Assembly: GCA_963739645.1 (NCBI GenBank)
Contig: CAVUBM010000087.1
Coordinates: 1 to 64,000 of the forward strand
Reading direction: 5' to 3'
DNA from: JASHPR01 sp963739645
Lineage (GTDB): Bacteria; Actinomycetota; Actinomycetes; Streptosporangiales; Streptosporangiaceae
DNA: 64,000 nucleotides
Shown: positions 27,398-36,311 of the stretch, piece after piece
Layout of the letters: each line of letters opens with the position of its first letter
How positions within the stretch are numbered: the first letter of the stretch is position 1
The notes under the pieces: model-generated
Databases searched by the model: none
What the model saw: only the letters and a program-made list of their open reading frames with translations
What the model was told of the DNA's origin: nothing
Program-made: the position numbers and the translations under genes

Positions 27398-28177
27398 TTA
27401 CAGAGAGCGCAGCAGGGCACGGACGCTGGCGACTGAGTACCGGATGTGGCGCGCGGTCAGCTGGGCGGCGCGTTCGGCGTCGGCGAGCTTCACTGCAGCG
27501 AAGATGTGTTCGTGGCCGGCGTGGCTGCGCTGCCGCCACATGGGGGTGGAGGGGAGCAGCAGGGCGGCAACGTGCAGCTTGGTCCTGGCCTGCTCCAGTG
27601 CCTGCTCAAGGAACCGGTTCCTGGCCGCCTGCACGATACCGGTATGGAACCGGGCGTCAAGCTCGGTGAACACAACCCCGTCATTGGTTGCCGCGGCCTG
27701 GTCGAGCAGCTCGCGCAGTGACGTGAGGTCGGCGGCGGAACGGCGGCGCGCCGCCCACGCCGCTACTTGCGGCTCGAGTTCCATCCGGCACACCAGCGCT
27801 TCCTCAATCATCCGGGCTTCGCGGCGGCCCCTGGCCCGCAACTGCTTCATGTTTTCGTCATTGCCGGTGCCCGCGGTGACGAAGGTGCCTCCCCCGCGGC
27901 CGCGCCTGCTGGTGACCAGAGCCTGGGATTCCAGGTTGCGGATGGCGTGGTGCACGGTCATGACGCCAACTCCGAAGACCGAGGCGAGCTCACGCACGGG
28001 CGGCAGCGAACCGCGGGCGGTGAACAGGCCCAGCGCTATCTCCCGGCGCAGTTGCTCGGCCACATATTCATGCGCCAGCGACTTCGGCTGCGCCTGCTGG
28101 CCGGTCTCCACTTCGCTACCGCCTGAGCGTCCGCGCTTTGCGCAATTCACCTGGCCCGGGCCGGCCACGGTGTGCAT
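27398..28177 (-). CDS. GntR-family regulator, FCD (FadR) type
   Basis: 259 residues. The winged helix is at about 35-100: HEYVAEQLRREIALGLF, LPPVRELASVFGVGVMTVHH, AIRNLESQALV, and a Gly-rich wing. An all-helical FCD effector domain follows (about 120-255) with ELDARFHTGIVQAARNRF, including candidate metal ligands (Asp, His), and HEHIFAAVKLADAERA. Effector unknown. The start is uncertain: an inner start near residue 23 (VETGQQAQPKSL) would suit the domain better than ATG 28177. Confidence 0.8.
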   Translation of the reverse strand: MHTVAGPGQVNCAKRGRSGGSEVETGQQAQPKSLAHEYVAEQLRREIALGLFTARGSLPPVRELASVFGVGVMTVHHAIRNLESQALVTSRRGRGGGTFVTAGTGNDENMKQLRARGRREARMIEEALVCRMELEPQVAAWAARRRSAADLTSLRELLDQAAATNDGVVFTELDARFHTGIVQAARNRFLEQALEQARTKLHVAALLLPSTPMWRQRSHAGHEHIFAAVKLADAERAAQLTARHIRYSVASVRALLRSL

Positions 28178-28560
28178 TAGCGTCTGCCCCGACGGCCCCG
28201 GGCTATCCCTTTGGAAGTCTGCACGTTCTTGCCCAGATCACCCTGCGCAGATCTCCGGCCTCATAACTTACCGGCTGGCTAATGGCAGCGTCTTACAGGC
28301 GGCTTGGACAGATCTCGGCTGGCAGGGTATCCAGCGAAAGTGCATACAAGGCCTCGAGCTCGTCTAGGGCAACTTCGCTGTTCCAGCCGGCCTGCCGAAC
28401 CTGGGCTGATGGCGTGGCCAGAGCAGGCTGCAGCTGAGGTGCGCTGGTGACCGGCGGCGCAATGCCAGACCAGCCAGTGGCCGGGAGAGCCGGCGCCGGG
28501 CTGGTGGATCGGCAGCCTCCTCGTCCAGGTCACTGCAGGCGGACCGGTTCGGGGGACCGG
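28178..28560. other. no recognised gene
   Basis: Upstream region of the GntR gene; nothing recognisable. Confidence 0.4.
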
Positions 28561-28782
28561 TCAGCTGGTCAGTGCGCTGGCCGCGGTGGACAGGCGCTGC
28601 TCCTCCACTGCGGCGGGCTGCTGTTCGGTTCGGCTGGCGAGGTGGTCAAAATTAAACTCGCCCAGCCGCGGGTCGTCCGCGGCGACCACGTTCAGCGCCC
28701 GCCAGAGCGCATGCTTGCCCTGAATACCGAGGTAGAGCAGCTCAAGCTCCAGCAGCAAGCTCAGCTGCTGGCTGCCGGTCAC
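28561..28782 (-). CDS. short hypothetical protein (73 aa) or fragment
   Basis: A helical, charged sequence: LSLLLELELLYLGIQGKHAL, WRALNVVAADDPRLGEFNFD, EQQPAAVEEQRL. The amphipathic pattern is protein-like, but there is no clear ribosome-binding site and the frame continues upstream without a start, so it may be the end of a longer lost gene. Confidence 0.35.
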   Translation of the reverse strand: MTGSQQLSLLLELELLYLGIQGKHALWRALNVVAADDPRLGEFNFDHLASRTEQQPAAVEEQRLSTAASALTS

Positions 28783-28852
28783 CCGGTGATCAGTCTTGAA
28801 CCTGTACCGCTCGAAAATAGGATTCTGGCTTTGACCTGGGTCTTTCCGGTGC

Positions 28853-29909
28853 TCAGGCGGCTCGCTGGTATTCGTTGATCAGGCCGCTCAGGACCGGTTT
28901 TCGGCGGATCTGCCACGTGCTGGGGTCTGCTGCGGTGACGCGGGTACACGGGCCACCGTCCGGGATGCGCTGGCCGATGCCCTGGTGGGGCCGGGCGGTG
29001 TTGTAATGCTCCTGATACTCGCCCAGGACCGCCCGCAGGTGCGCCCGGTTCAGGATCAGGATCCGGTCAAGGAGTTCCCGGCGCAGCGTGCCGATGAGGC
29101 GCTCGCAGATCGCGTTCATCCGCGGCGCCTGCACCGCGGTGCGCAGGATCGTGGTGCCGGTGGCCTGGAAGACGGCGTCGAAGGACCCGGTGAAGTTCGA
29201 CCCGCGGTCACGGATCAGGAACCGGCAGTCCCCGAACCGCTCACCGAGATCGATGGCCAGGTTGCGGGCCTGCTGTACCGTCCAGTCGCCGGTCGGGTGG
29301 GCGGTGACGCCGCCGAGGTGCATCCGGCGGGTGCCATGCTCGATGAACACCAGCACGTACAGCCTGGTCAGCGCGACAGTATCCACGTGCAGGAAATCGA
29401 CAGCCAGTATCCCGGCGGCTTGCGCGTGCAGGAACTGCCGCCAGGTCGGGCCGTCCCGGCGCGGCGCCGGGTTGATGCCCGCAGCGCGCAGGATCTCGTA
29501 GACGGTGGATGCCGCGACCGTAGCGCCGAGCTTGGCCAGCTCGCCGTGAATACGCCGGTAACCCCACAGCGGGTTCTCGCGCGCGAGGCGGACGGTGAGC
29601 CGGGCGATGCTCGCGGACCGTCGCCGGGCGGCCGGGCCGGCGGCGGGCGCTGGTGTCGTATTTCCTGGCGGCGAGCCTGCGGTGCCAGGCCAGCAGCGTC
29701 GCGGGCGTGACCGGGAACACCTCCGCCCAGCGGCGGCGCGGGATGAACCGGGTGAGCGCAGCGAACCAGGCCCGGTCAGCGGGGTCATACCGCATCCGGC
29801 CGGCGTTCCGGCGCAGTACCGCGTTCTCGTGCCGGAGCACCAGCAGCTCGGCGTTCTTCTCCTCATCACCGCGGACCACCAGGACAGCCAGGCTGAATAA
29901 CCAGCGCAT
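28853..29909 (-). pseudogene. integrase-core (rve) transposase, one frameshift
   Basis: The first 95 codons (RHENAVLRRNAGRMRYDPAD, ALTRFIPRRRWAEVFPVTPA) are in one frame. After a shift near 29620 the rest follows: ARENPLWGYRRIHGELAKLG, the first Asp in ILAVDFLHVDTV, the second in RFLIRDRGSNFTG, the Glu in RMNAICERLIGTLRRELLD, and an IS3/IS481-like end (RPHQGIGQRIP, LINEYQRAA). About 360 residues in all. Possibly intact if the shift is an assembly error. Confidence 0.75.
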
Positions 29910-29929
29910 CAGCAGGCAGACGATCTTGA

Positions 29930-30390
29930 CCAGACCACCGACGCGAGCCTGTCTTCGGACACGGTACTGACCGAGATCGATCGGTGGGGGAAGCGGTTTC
30001 CGGCGCGGCGCTGTGAAGGGAGCGGTGCGGCCGGTGCTGATTGTGGTGGGTCTCGTACTGGCGCAGGATTCGCCGTAGATGGACCTGGTTCCAGATGTGG
30101 GTGCGGTCCAGGAGCTCCCGGCGGCATCCCCCGATCCAGCGTTCAGCGATGGCGTTCATGCGGGGGCGTCTGGACGTTGCAGAGCACGGTCCAGACCCCG
30201 GCATCGGCGAGGAGCGCATTGAACGCGGCCGTGTAGTTCGAGCCGCGGTCCCGGATCATGAACTTGACCCGGTGCGCCTGCTCGCCGAGGTCCATCAGCA
30301 GGTTGCGGGCTTGCTGGGCGGTCCATTCCCCAGTGGGATGCGAAGTTACTCCGAGGACGCGGACGCGCCTGGTGGCATGTGTCCTCGCGC
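29930..30390 (-). pseudogene. second integrase-core transposase, C-terminal remnant
   Basis: GVTSHPTGEWTAQQARNLLM, VKFMIRDRGSNYTAAFNALL, and after a shift near 30160 RMNAIAERWIGGCRRELLDR and QYETHHNQHRPHRSL. It is related to, but clearly different from, the element just downstream. The N-terminus is missing. Confidence 0.65.
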
Positions 30391-30742
30391 CGCTTCCCTT
30401 GTCGCGGGGATCGGGCCTGCCAGCGGACCGTAGCAGGGCCGCATTGGCCGGGGATCTTTGGGGGTGTAAGCGATGGCCGTGTGGATCAAATTTCCAGGGT
30501 GTGACCGTATCCGCCGCATGTTCGGCCGGAGGAGTACGGCCATCGGCTGCGGCAGGCCAGTGGCTCAGAGCGGCGTGCCGGGCCGGGATCCAGGACGGCA
30601 GTGGGACAATGGGATGCAGCAGCACTCAGCTGGACTTGACGGGACATGATCCAGAACCTGCGTAGCGCTGACCAGGCACACTCCGGGATTACGGACGCCA
30701 CACGGACAGAACGCGGTATTCACACGGCAGAAATTGGGAAAC

Positions 30743-30835
30743 AGCAGGTCAGTAGCTATTCCGATGGGCCGGGATCGGCTCGCTGTAAAACCGTCGGCTC
30801 AGCCTACGTTGGTTCGAACCCAACACCTGCCACCA
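30743..30835 (+). tRNA. tRNA-Tyr(GUA)-like gene, irregular 5' half
   Basis: The 3' half is canonical for a class II tRNA-Tyr: anticodon loop ctgtaaa (GTA at 30785-30787), a long variable arm (ggct ca agcc-type pairing), a perfect T-arm (gttgg ttcgaac ccaac, 30808-30824), acceptor acctgcc, A and CCA. A 5' acceptor strand gcaggt (30744-30749) pairs with it and a D-loop-like ccgatgggcc is present, but about ten extra bases separate them and the anticodon 5' stem does not pair. Either a damaged gene or an att-type partial copy. Confidence 0.5.
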
Positions 30836-31146
30836 CCAGCGGAAACAGCCCGTGAGCTGTGAAGTCCCCTGCTCTGTTGGCGATCTTGCTCTGTGTCATC
30901 GTCGGTCAGGAGGTGTCCCGTACCACGATGGTTACGGACATATGGCGGACAGAATCGGGCCGGAGTAAGCGGTTCACCGAACCGCCTGCTCGCTTCCGGT
31001 GCGGGGGCCAGCATCCGCCGCACACCCTCGCGGACAACCTCGTGGATCAAGGAGTCGTTCGGCGTGGAAGCCTCAGGAGTAATTGCCGTGGGCACGGGCG
31101 TGCCTTCCCGGCCGACGCTGCGAACGTCGGCCTGCCCGGTGACCAT
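30836..31146. other. no recognised gene
   Basis: Between the tRNA-like sequence and the secreted-protein gene; nothing recognised. Confidence 0.4.
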
Positions 31147-32298
31147 CTATCGGTCACTCCGGGGAGGCCCGCTGCGCGGGCGGATCGACTGGTGTTGAGC
31201 AATGTTCTGGGCGGATGCCGATCCTGCTGATCCAGGGGAGGAACCGGACGCAGATCCCGTGCCCGTGCCGTCCCTATCGCTGATCCGGCAGTAGCCGGAG
31301 TACAGGAAGCCTCGATTGGACGGCTTGCCGAGGTCCAGTTCGATGTTCACGTAGCTTGGGAGATCGTTGAACGTCATGTTCGGCAGGGCGAACTCCCTGC
31401 CGGTGTATCTCTGCAGGACTGTTTGCTTGGCGGCGGGCTTGCAGACGAAGGGGTTGGCGTAGGTGTTGTACCCGAGCCCGACACCGGTGTTGAGGAATCC
31501 GACGTCCTGACACTGGTACAGCACTCCGCGCATCGCGGCTGGGTTCTTGGGTCCCCGGTATCTCGAGGCGAAGTTCTGGAAGCACGACTTAGATCCGCCG
31601 GTGGTGTACGGGGAGGGGCCGGCGGCTGCGATCGCGCCGAGGAAGGCCCTGTTACAGCCGATCTTCGGCGACAGGTCCTGCCCTCTGAGCAGCGCAGCCC
31701 GCCTGCAGCCGGTCACCGTCTGGAACGCGCCGACGACGTCCTCACCCGGGCGGAGCCGGGAGTACGCGACGGCGAGGCCAACCTGAGCCGCGAGCGGGTA
31801 CGCCCCGGTGACGCCGAACTCCTGATCGAGGAGGCGGAACCACGTCTCGAAGCTCGGCACCTGGACCCGGGTGCCGCGGGGCAAGGTGTAGACAGCGAGG
31901 TCCGTCGGGGCGTCGTAACTTTCCAGGCCCGGGAACCCGGCATACGACAAGATTCCGATGCCGATCTTCGGAGGATTGTCACCATAGATCCTGCGCAAGA
32001 CCAGGTAGCGCTCGAGATTGGTGTTGGACACCGCCCAGGCGTACCAGAAGCCACTGGGATAGAGCGCCGTGCTGCCGCGCGTGTGTGTCGTGCCGAAAAG
32101 GAAGGGCGAGACGCATCGAATCTGCCGGTTGTTCCATGCCGTCAGATACTCCGCCGGTGTGGAGATGCAGCCGGCCCGGGTCTGGGCCGCCGCTCGCGGC
32201 GAGTCCGATGGCGCCACCCAGGTCACGGCGAGCGCGAGGACGCAGCCCGCGACGGCGACAGACGACTTCCGGGCGACGGACGGATGCTCGAGGTTCAT
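31147..32298 (-). CDS. secreted protein of unknown function
   Basis: 383 residues, uninterrupted. An N-terminal export signal (AVAGCVLALAVTWVA, then a charged cleavage region) is followed by a Trp/Tyr-rich domain with paired cysteines (GCISTP, IRCVSP, VTGCRRA, IGCNRAF, KSCFQNF, YQCQDV, FVCKPA, SGYCRIS), which suggests disulfides outside the cell. The tail is Ser/Gly-rich. No family is recognised. ATG 32298 has AAGGAGC six bases upstream. Confidence 0.7.
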   Translation of the reverse strand: MNLEHPSVARKSSVAVAGCVLALAVTWVAPSDSPRAAAQTRAGCISTPAEYLTAWNNRQIRCVSPFLFGTTHTRGSTALYPSGFWYAWAVSNTNLERYLVLRRIYGDNPPKIGIGILSYAGFPGLESYDAPTDLAVYTLPRGTRVQVPSFETWFRLLDQEFGVTGAYPLAAQVGLAVAYSRLRPGEDVVGAFQTVTGCRRAALLRGQDLSPKIGCNRAFLGAIAAAGPSPYTTGGSKSCFQNFASRYRGPKNPAAMRGVLYQCQDVGFLNTGVGLGYNTYANPFVCKPAAKQTVLQRYTGREFALPNMTFNDLPSYVNIELDLGKPSNRGFLYSGYCRISDRDGTGTGSASGSSPGSAGSASAQNIAQHQSIRPRSGPPRSDR

Positions 32299-32459
32299 GA
32301 ATGCTCCTTGAAGCTCGATCGGCCGTCCCGGGTCGGATCGGAACGGGTCGAGCTACCGTGACCAGCGTCAAGGACAGCAGCGACGCCAAGCCGGTGACGT
32401 GGCCGCTGATTGCTTTACACGGACAGAACTGAGGGCAAGACCGTACCTGGAGGAAGGTT

Positions 32460-32805
32460 CACAGCTCCTCCTCCGCGCAGCGCCGCTCGTTCACCCCGGA
32501 GTTCAAGGCCGAGATCGTCGATTTGTGCCAGCGGGGCGACGGCCCGCGCGGACAAGGTCCGCCGCGACTTCACCACGAATGCGGCAGCGGTTAACAGCCG
32601 CTGGTGCGGCGACATCACCTACATCGGAACGTGGGAGGGGTGGCTGTACCTGGCCACCGCCATCGACATCGCCTCCCGCCGCGTCGTCGGCTACGCGATG
32701 GCCGATCACCTGCGCACCGAGCTGGTCACTGACGCGCTGGCCAACGCGGTCGCCGGCCGCGACCCCCAGCCAGGAGTGATCTTCCACTCCGACCGGGGCG
32801 CCCAG
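32460..32805 (+). pseudogene. IS3-family transposase remnant with internal deletion
   Basis: The OrfA start (SSAQRRSFTPEFKAEIVDLC) is joined after about 25 codons to the middle of OrfB (RRDFTTNAAAVNSRWCGDIT, YLATAIDIASRRVVGYAMAD, IFHSDRGAQ). Everything between is deleted and the C-terminus is cut by the IS30 element beginning at 32806. Confidence 0.7.
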
Positions 32806-34260
32806 GGCGGATTCAACTGATCGTCGCAACACCTCGATATCGGAGGTGGAGTGATGGGGGCTGGGCCGCGTCAGCGGGCGGTTCGTCAGTATCGGGGTCA
32901 GATGCCGTCGCCGGGGCGGCCGTCGGTCGCCTGGCGTGAGGACCGGGTCCGGTTCTGGGCTGGGATCGCCCGGGGGCTGAGTTCGGAGGAGGCGGCTGCA
33001 AAGATCGGCGTGTCGCAGGCGGTTGGCACCCGGTGGTTCCGCCACGCTGGCGGCGTGCGACCGAACCTTTCCCCGGCCGTGTCGGGCCGGTACTTGTCGT
33101 TCTGTGAGCGTGAGGACATCGCGGTGTGGCGTGCTCGAGACGCTGGTGTCCGGGAGATCGCCCGGCGGCTTGGCCGCTCGCCGTCGACGATCTCGCGGGA
33201 GTTGCGGCGCAACGCATCAACGCGCACCTACCGGCTGGACTACCGGGCATCGACGGCGCAGTGGCACGCAGAGCGGCGTGCGCGGCGCCCGAAGATGGCG
33301 AAGCTGGCGGCAAACGAGCGGCTCCGCGGGTACGTGCAGGACCGGCTGGCCGGCGCGATCACCAGGCCAGATGGCGTGGCTGTGCCGGGTCCGGGCGTGC
33401 GGTGGATCGGGCGGCGCCACGGGCGCCGGGCCGACCGGCGCTGGGCCGCGTCGTGGAGTCCGCAGCAGATCTCCGCCGGCTGCGGATCGACTTCCCTGAA
33501 GATGAGTCCATGCGGGTCTCGCACGAGGCGATCTACCAGGCCCTGTATGTCCAGAGCCGCGGGGCACTGCGGCGCGAGCTGACGGCGTGCCTGCGCACCG
33601 GCCGGGCGCTTCGCGTCCCCAGGGCGCGCACACGCGGGCGCGGCAAGAAGTTCGTGACACCCGAGGTCATGATCAGCGAGAGGCCCGCTGAGGCCGCGGA
33701 CAGGGCAGTGCCCGGGCACTGGGAAGGAGATCTGATCGTCGGGCTGAACAGCTCGGCGATCGGCACCCTGGTCGAGCGCACAACCCGGTTCACGATGCTG
33801 CTGCACCTGCCGCCCATGGAAGGCCACGGCACCGCCCCCAGGGCCAAGAACGGCCCGGCGCTCGCTGGCCACGGCGCTGAGGCGGTCCGGGACGCGATCG
33901 CCTCGACCATCACGACCTTGCCCAGCCAGCTGCGCCGCTCGCTGACCTGGGACCAAGGCGCGGAGATGGCCAGCCACGCGCAACTGCGCATCGACACCGG
34001 CATCAAGATCTACTTCTGCGACCCGCACAGCCCCTGGCAGCGGGGCACCAACGAGAACACCAACGGCCTGCTGCGCCAGTACTTTCCCAAGGGCACCGAC
34101 CTGAGCCGCCACAGCCCCCACGACCTGGCCGCCGTCGCCACCGCCCTCGACGGCCGCCCCCGCGAGACCCCGTGCTGGAAGACCGCCCGCAGAGGCGCTG
34201 CGAGCCCCCATCACTCCACCTGCCGACAAGCAGGTGTTGCGACGACCAGTTGAATCCGCC
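32806..34260 (+). mobile_element. IS30-family insertion sequence
   Basis: Near-perfect 29-bp inverted ends: left ggcggattcaactgatcgtc followed by gcaacacct (32806-32834), and its complement with one difference at 34232-34260. The outer six bases may be flank rather than element. The left flank is the IS3 remnant; the right flank is an unrelated monooxygenase end. Confidence 0.75.
32851..34253 (+). pseudogene. IS30-family transposase, frameshifted
   Basis: Frame one gives two helix-turn-helix regions (LSSEEAAAKIGVSQAVGTRW and REIARRLGRSPSTISRELRR). After a shift near 33480 (WSPQQISA) frame two continues with EDESMRVSHEAIYQALYVQS, the catalytic GHWEGDLIVGLN, LTWDQGAEMASH and PWQRGTNENTNGLLRQYFP, so D, D and E are all present. 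A further shift near 34180 affects the last residues. About 460 residues if repaired. Confidence 0.8.
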
Positions 34261-34416
34261 CAGTACACCTCTGGCCAGGAGCTTCCGGTCCTGGGCTCAG
34301 TCAGCTCCCCGGTCGCCGTGGTGATCCGCCCTGACGGGTACGTCGCCTGGGTGGGAGATGGCGCCGACACCGGATTGCGCGACGCCCTGACCACCTGGTT
34401 CGGAGGTGGAAACTGA
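34254..34416 (+). pseudogene. FAD-dependent aromatic monooxygenase, C-terminal tail
   Basis: LPVLGSVSSPVAVVIRPDGY, VAWVGDGADTGLRDAL and TTWFGG match the thioredoxin-like C-terminal end of PheA/TfdB-type FAD hydroxylases. The body of the gene has been lost beyond the right end of the IS30 element. Confidence 0.55.
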
Positions 34417-34490
34417 TGTTCCGACATGCGTAGCCGGGTCGCCGCTGCGATTGACCCGAAGGTAGCCGCCTGGCTACCCTCGCTCCTAAC

Positions 34491-35765
34491 ATGTGGGCTG
34501 TCCGACTGCGATATTCCGGACTCGGCATACTCCTGGTAGGCGTCACAGTTGCCCTGTTGATGGCCTGGCTGCGGTTGAGTCATGTGGAGTTCGCAGTCAC
34601 CGTTGGCCTCATTGTCTTCTTCGTTGCGGTATTCATGATCGCCCGGAACGGGTGGCGCCAGACAAGTCCGGAAAGCCTCGCCTCACGCGGTATCACGCCG
34701 GACTCTGTCGGGAGTTTCAACGTAAGGGATCCAGGCCTGCGCCGGGAGATGGCACCCATAATCCCCGGCGCTGTCACCCGGTGGATGTCCAGTACCCCTA
34801 CCTGGCGCCCGGCGGCCCCTTCGGCTGGAATGACAAAGCCCGCCCGAAGTCGCCGGACTCGCCAAGGAGACGAAACGCTCCAGCCGGATGCCACGATCAC
34901 TCTCGCGGGTGAACGGCGGGCAGCAGGCATCGATGACCTGTTCGCCGGGCTGGACAGCGAACTGGTCGGGCTCGTCCCGGTGAAGAAGAAGGTGGAAGAA
35001 ATCGGTTCGCTGCTGCTGGTCGACAAGGCGCGACAGCGGTTCGGGCTCTCCGCGTCCCGGCCGAACCTGCACATGTGCTTCACGGGGGCGCCGGGAACCG
35101 GGAAGACCACGGTTGCGCTGATGATGGCCGACCTGCTCCACCGGCTTGGTTACCTGGAGAAAGGTCATCTCGTGCATGCCATGCGCGATGACCTTGTGGG
35201 TGAGTACATCGGGCACACCGCGCCGAAGACCAAGCAGGTTCTCGAGCGCGCGATGGGCGGTGTGCTGTTCATCGACGAGGCTTACACCCTGTACCGCACC
35301 GAGGACTCTAAGGACTACGGCCAGGAGTGCATCGACATCCTGATGCAGGTGATGGAGAACGAGCGGGACAAGCTCGTGGTAGTCCTTGCTGGATACAAGG
35401 ACCGCATGGATCACTTCTTCGAGTCCAACCCTGGCATGAGCTCGCGCATCGCGCATCACCTGGACTTCGCCGAGTACGAGGTCGACGAGCTGCTCGCGAT
35501 CGGGCGGCGGATGCTGGACCGGTCGTCCTACTACCTGTCGCACGAGGCGGTGGCGACATTTCGCGACTACCTGTCGCTGCGGATGAGGCATCCTCGGTTC
35601 GCCAACGCGCGCAGCGTCCGGAACGAGCTGGAAAGTGCCCGGCTCCGGCACGCGTATCGTCTCGCCGCCGATCCGGAGCGGCAGCGGAGTAAAGACGATC
35701 TGATGCGCCTTGAGCCGTGGGACATCCTGCCTAGCCGGGACTTGCTAACCGGCGATCCGCCGTAG
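34491..35765 (+). CDS. CbbX-like AAA+ ATPase with membrane N-terminus
   Basis: 424 residues. Two membrane segments (about 8-25 and 32-51) and a hydrophilic linker precede a CbbX/CfxQ AAA+ domain from about residue 145: ELVGLVPVKKKVEEIGSLLL, Walker A GAPGTGKTTV near 200, RDDLVGEYIGHTAPKTKQVL with the pore-type loop, Walker B VLFIDEAYTLY near 260, VVVLAGYKDRMDHFFESNPG and the Arg finger in MSSRIAHH. CbbX proper remodels red-type Rubisco; no Rubisco genes lie in the window. The membrane extension is unusual. A frame change in the linker (about 34780-34900) cannot be ruled out. Confidence 0.8.
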   Translation: MWAVRLRYSGLGILLVGVTVALLMAWLRLSHVEFAVTVGLIVFFVAVFMIARNGWRQTSPESLASRGITPDSVGSFNVRDPGLRREMAPIIPGAVTRWMSSTPTWRPAAPSAGMTKPARSRRTRQGDETLQPDATITLAGERRAAGIDDLFAGLDSELVGLVPVKKKVEEIGSLLLVDKARQRFGLSASRPNLHMCFTGAPGTGKTTVALMMADLLHRLGYLEKGHLVHAMRDDLVGEYIGHTAPKTKQVLERAMGGVLFIDEAYTLYRTEDSKDYGQECIDILMQVMENERDKLVVVLAGYKDRMDHFFESNPGMSSRIAHHLDFAEYEVDELLAIGRRMLDRSSYYLSHEAVATFRDYLSLRMRHPRFANARSVRNELESARLRHAYRLAADPERQRSKDDLMRLEPWDILPSRDLLTGDPP

Positions 35766-35849
35766 CTGCTCGCAGGGGCGCTGACCTGGACTCCTGGAGC
35801 CTGGCCCGCTCCCCTGCGGGGTCGAAAGCAGACGGGATGATCCTCGCGG

Positions 35850-36203
35850 TCAGGCGGGCTGCCACAGCTCGACCCGATTGCCCTCCGGATCGGTGACCCA
35901 GCCGAATCGACCGACGCCCTCCATGTCCTGCGTCTCTTTAACCACGTCCGCTCCCAAGGCGCGCAGTTGCGCGAGCATCGCATCCAGGTCGCGGACCCGG
36001 AAGTTGAGCATGGCCTGCTGGGCGCGGGACCCGAAGTAGTCGGTCTCGGACTCGAACGTCGCGAACACCGTCAGCCCGGCTTCCTGACGCCACAGGCCGT
36101 TCTCATCGGCGTCCAGGCCCAGGCAATCGCGATACCACGCGCCCAGGGCCGCCGGGTCGGCGGCCCGCATAAAGTATCCACCGATTCCAAGCACACGTTC
36201 CAT
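35850..36203 (-). CDS. VOC-family (glyoxalase-fold) protein
   Basis: 117 residues in two beta-alpha-beta-beta-beta modules: GGYFMRAADPAALGAWYRDC, LGLDADENGLWR, AMLNFRVRDLDAMLAQLRAL and FGWVTDPEGNRVELWQP with the C-terminal metal-ligand Glu. The substrate is not predictable. ATG 36203. Confidence 0.85.
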   Translation of the reverse strand: MERVLGIGGYFMRAADPAALGAWYRDCLGLDADENGLWRQEAGLTVFATFESETDYFGSRAQQAMLNFRVRDLDAMLAQLRALGADVVKETQDMEGVGRFGWVTDPEGNRVELWQPA

Positions 36204-36311
36204 AACGCAATCTTGCCAGGACGGCGATCGGGTGGGCGGGCTCGGCGCGCGAGGGCTGGCAGACTGTAGAGCGCGCAGCAAGCGCGACACTCGGGGTCGA
36301 GGTCGGAGCGA

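Noticed and set aside
27108..30835. Matched attL/attR pair formed by the two tRNA-like sequences
   Set aside because: One resembles tRNA-Arg(UCU) and the other tRNA-Tyr(GUA); they share no core beyond the generic T-loop.
33240..34583. A 447-codon minus-strand frame over the IS30 transposase
   Set aside because: No motif and extends beyond the element end; the plus strand carries the DDE transposase.
34491..35765. Rubisco activase in a Calvin-cycle operon
   Set aside because: Only the AAA+ domain is CbbX-like; no cbb genes are nearby and the membrane N-terminus is atypical.
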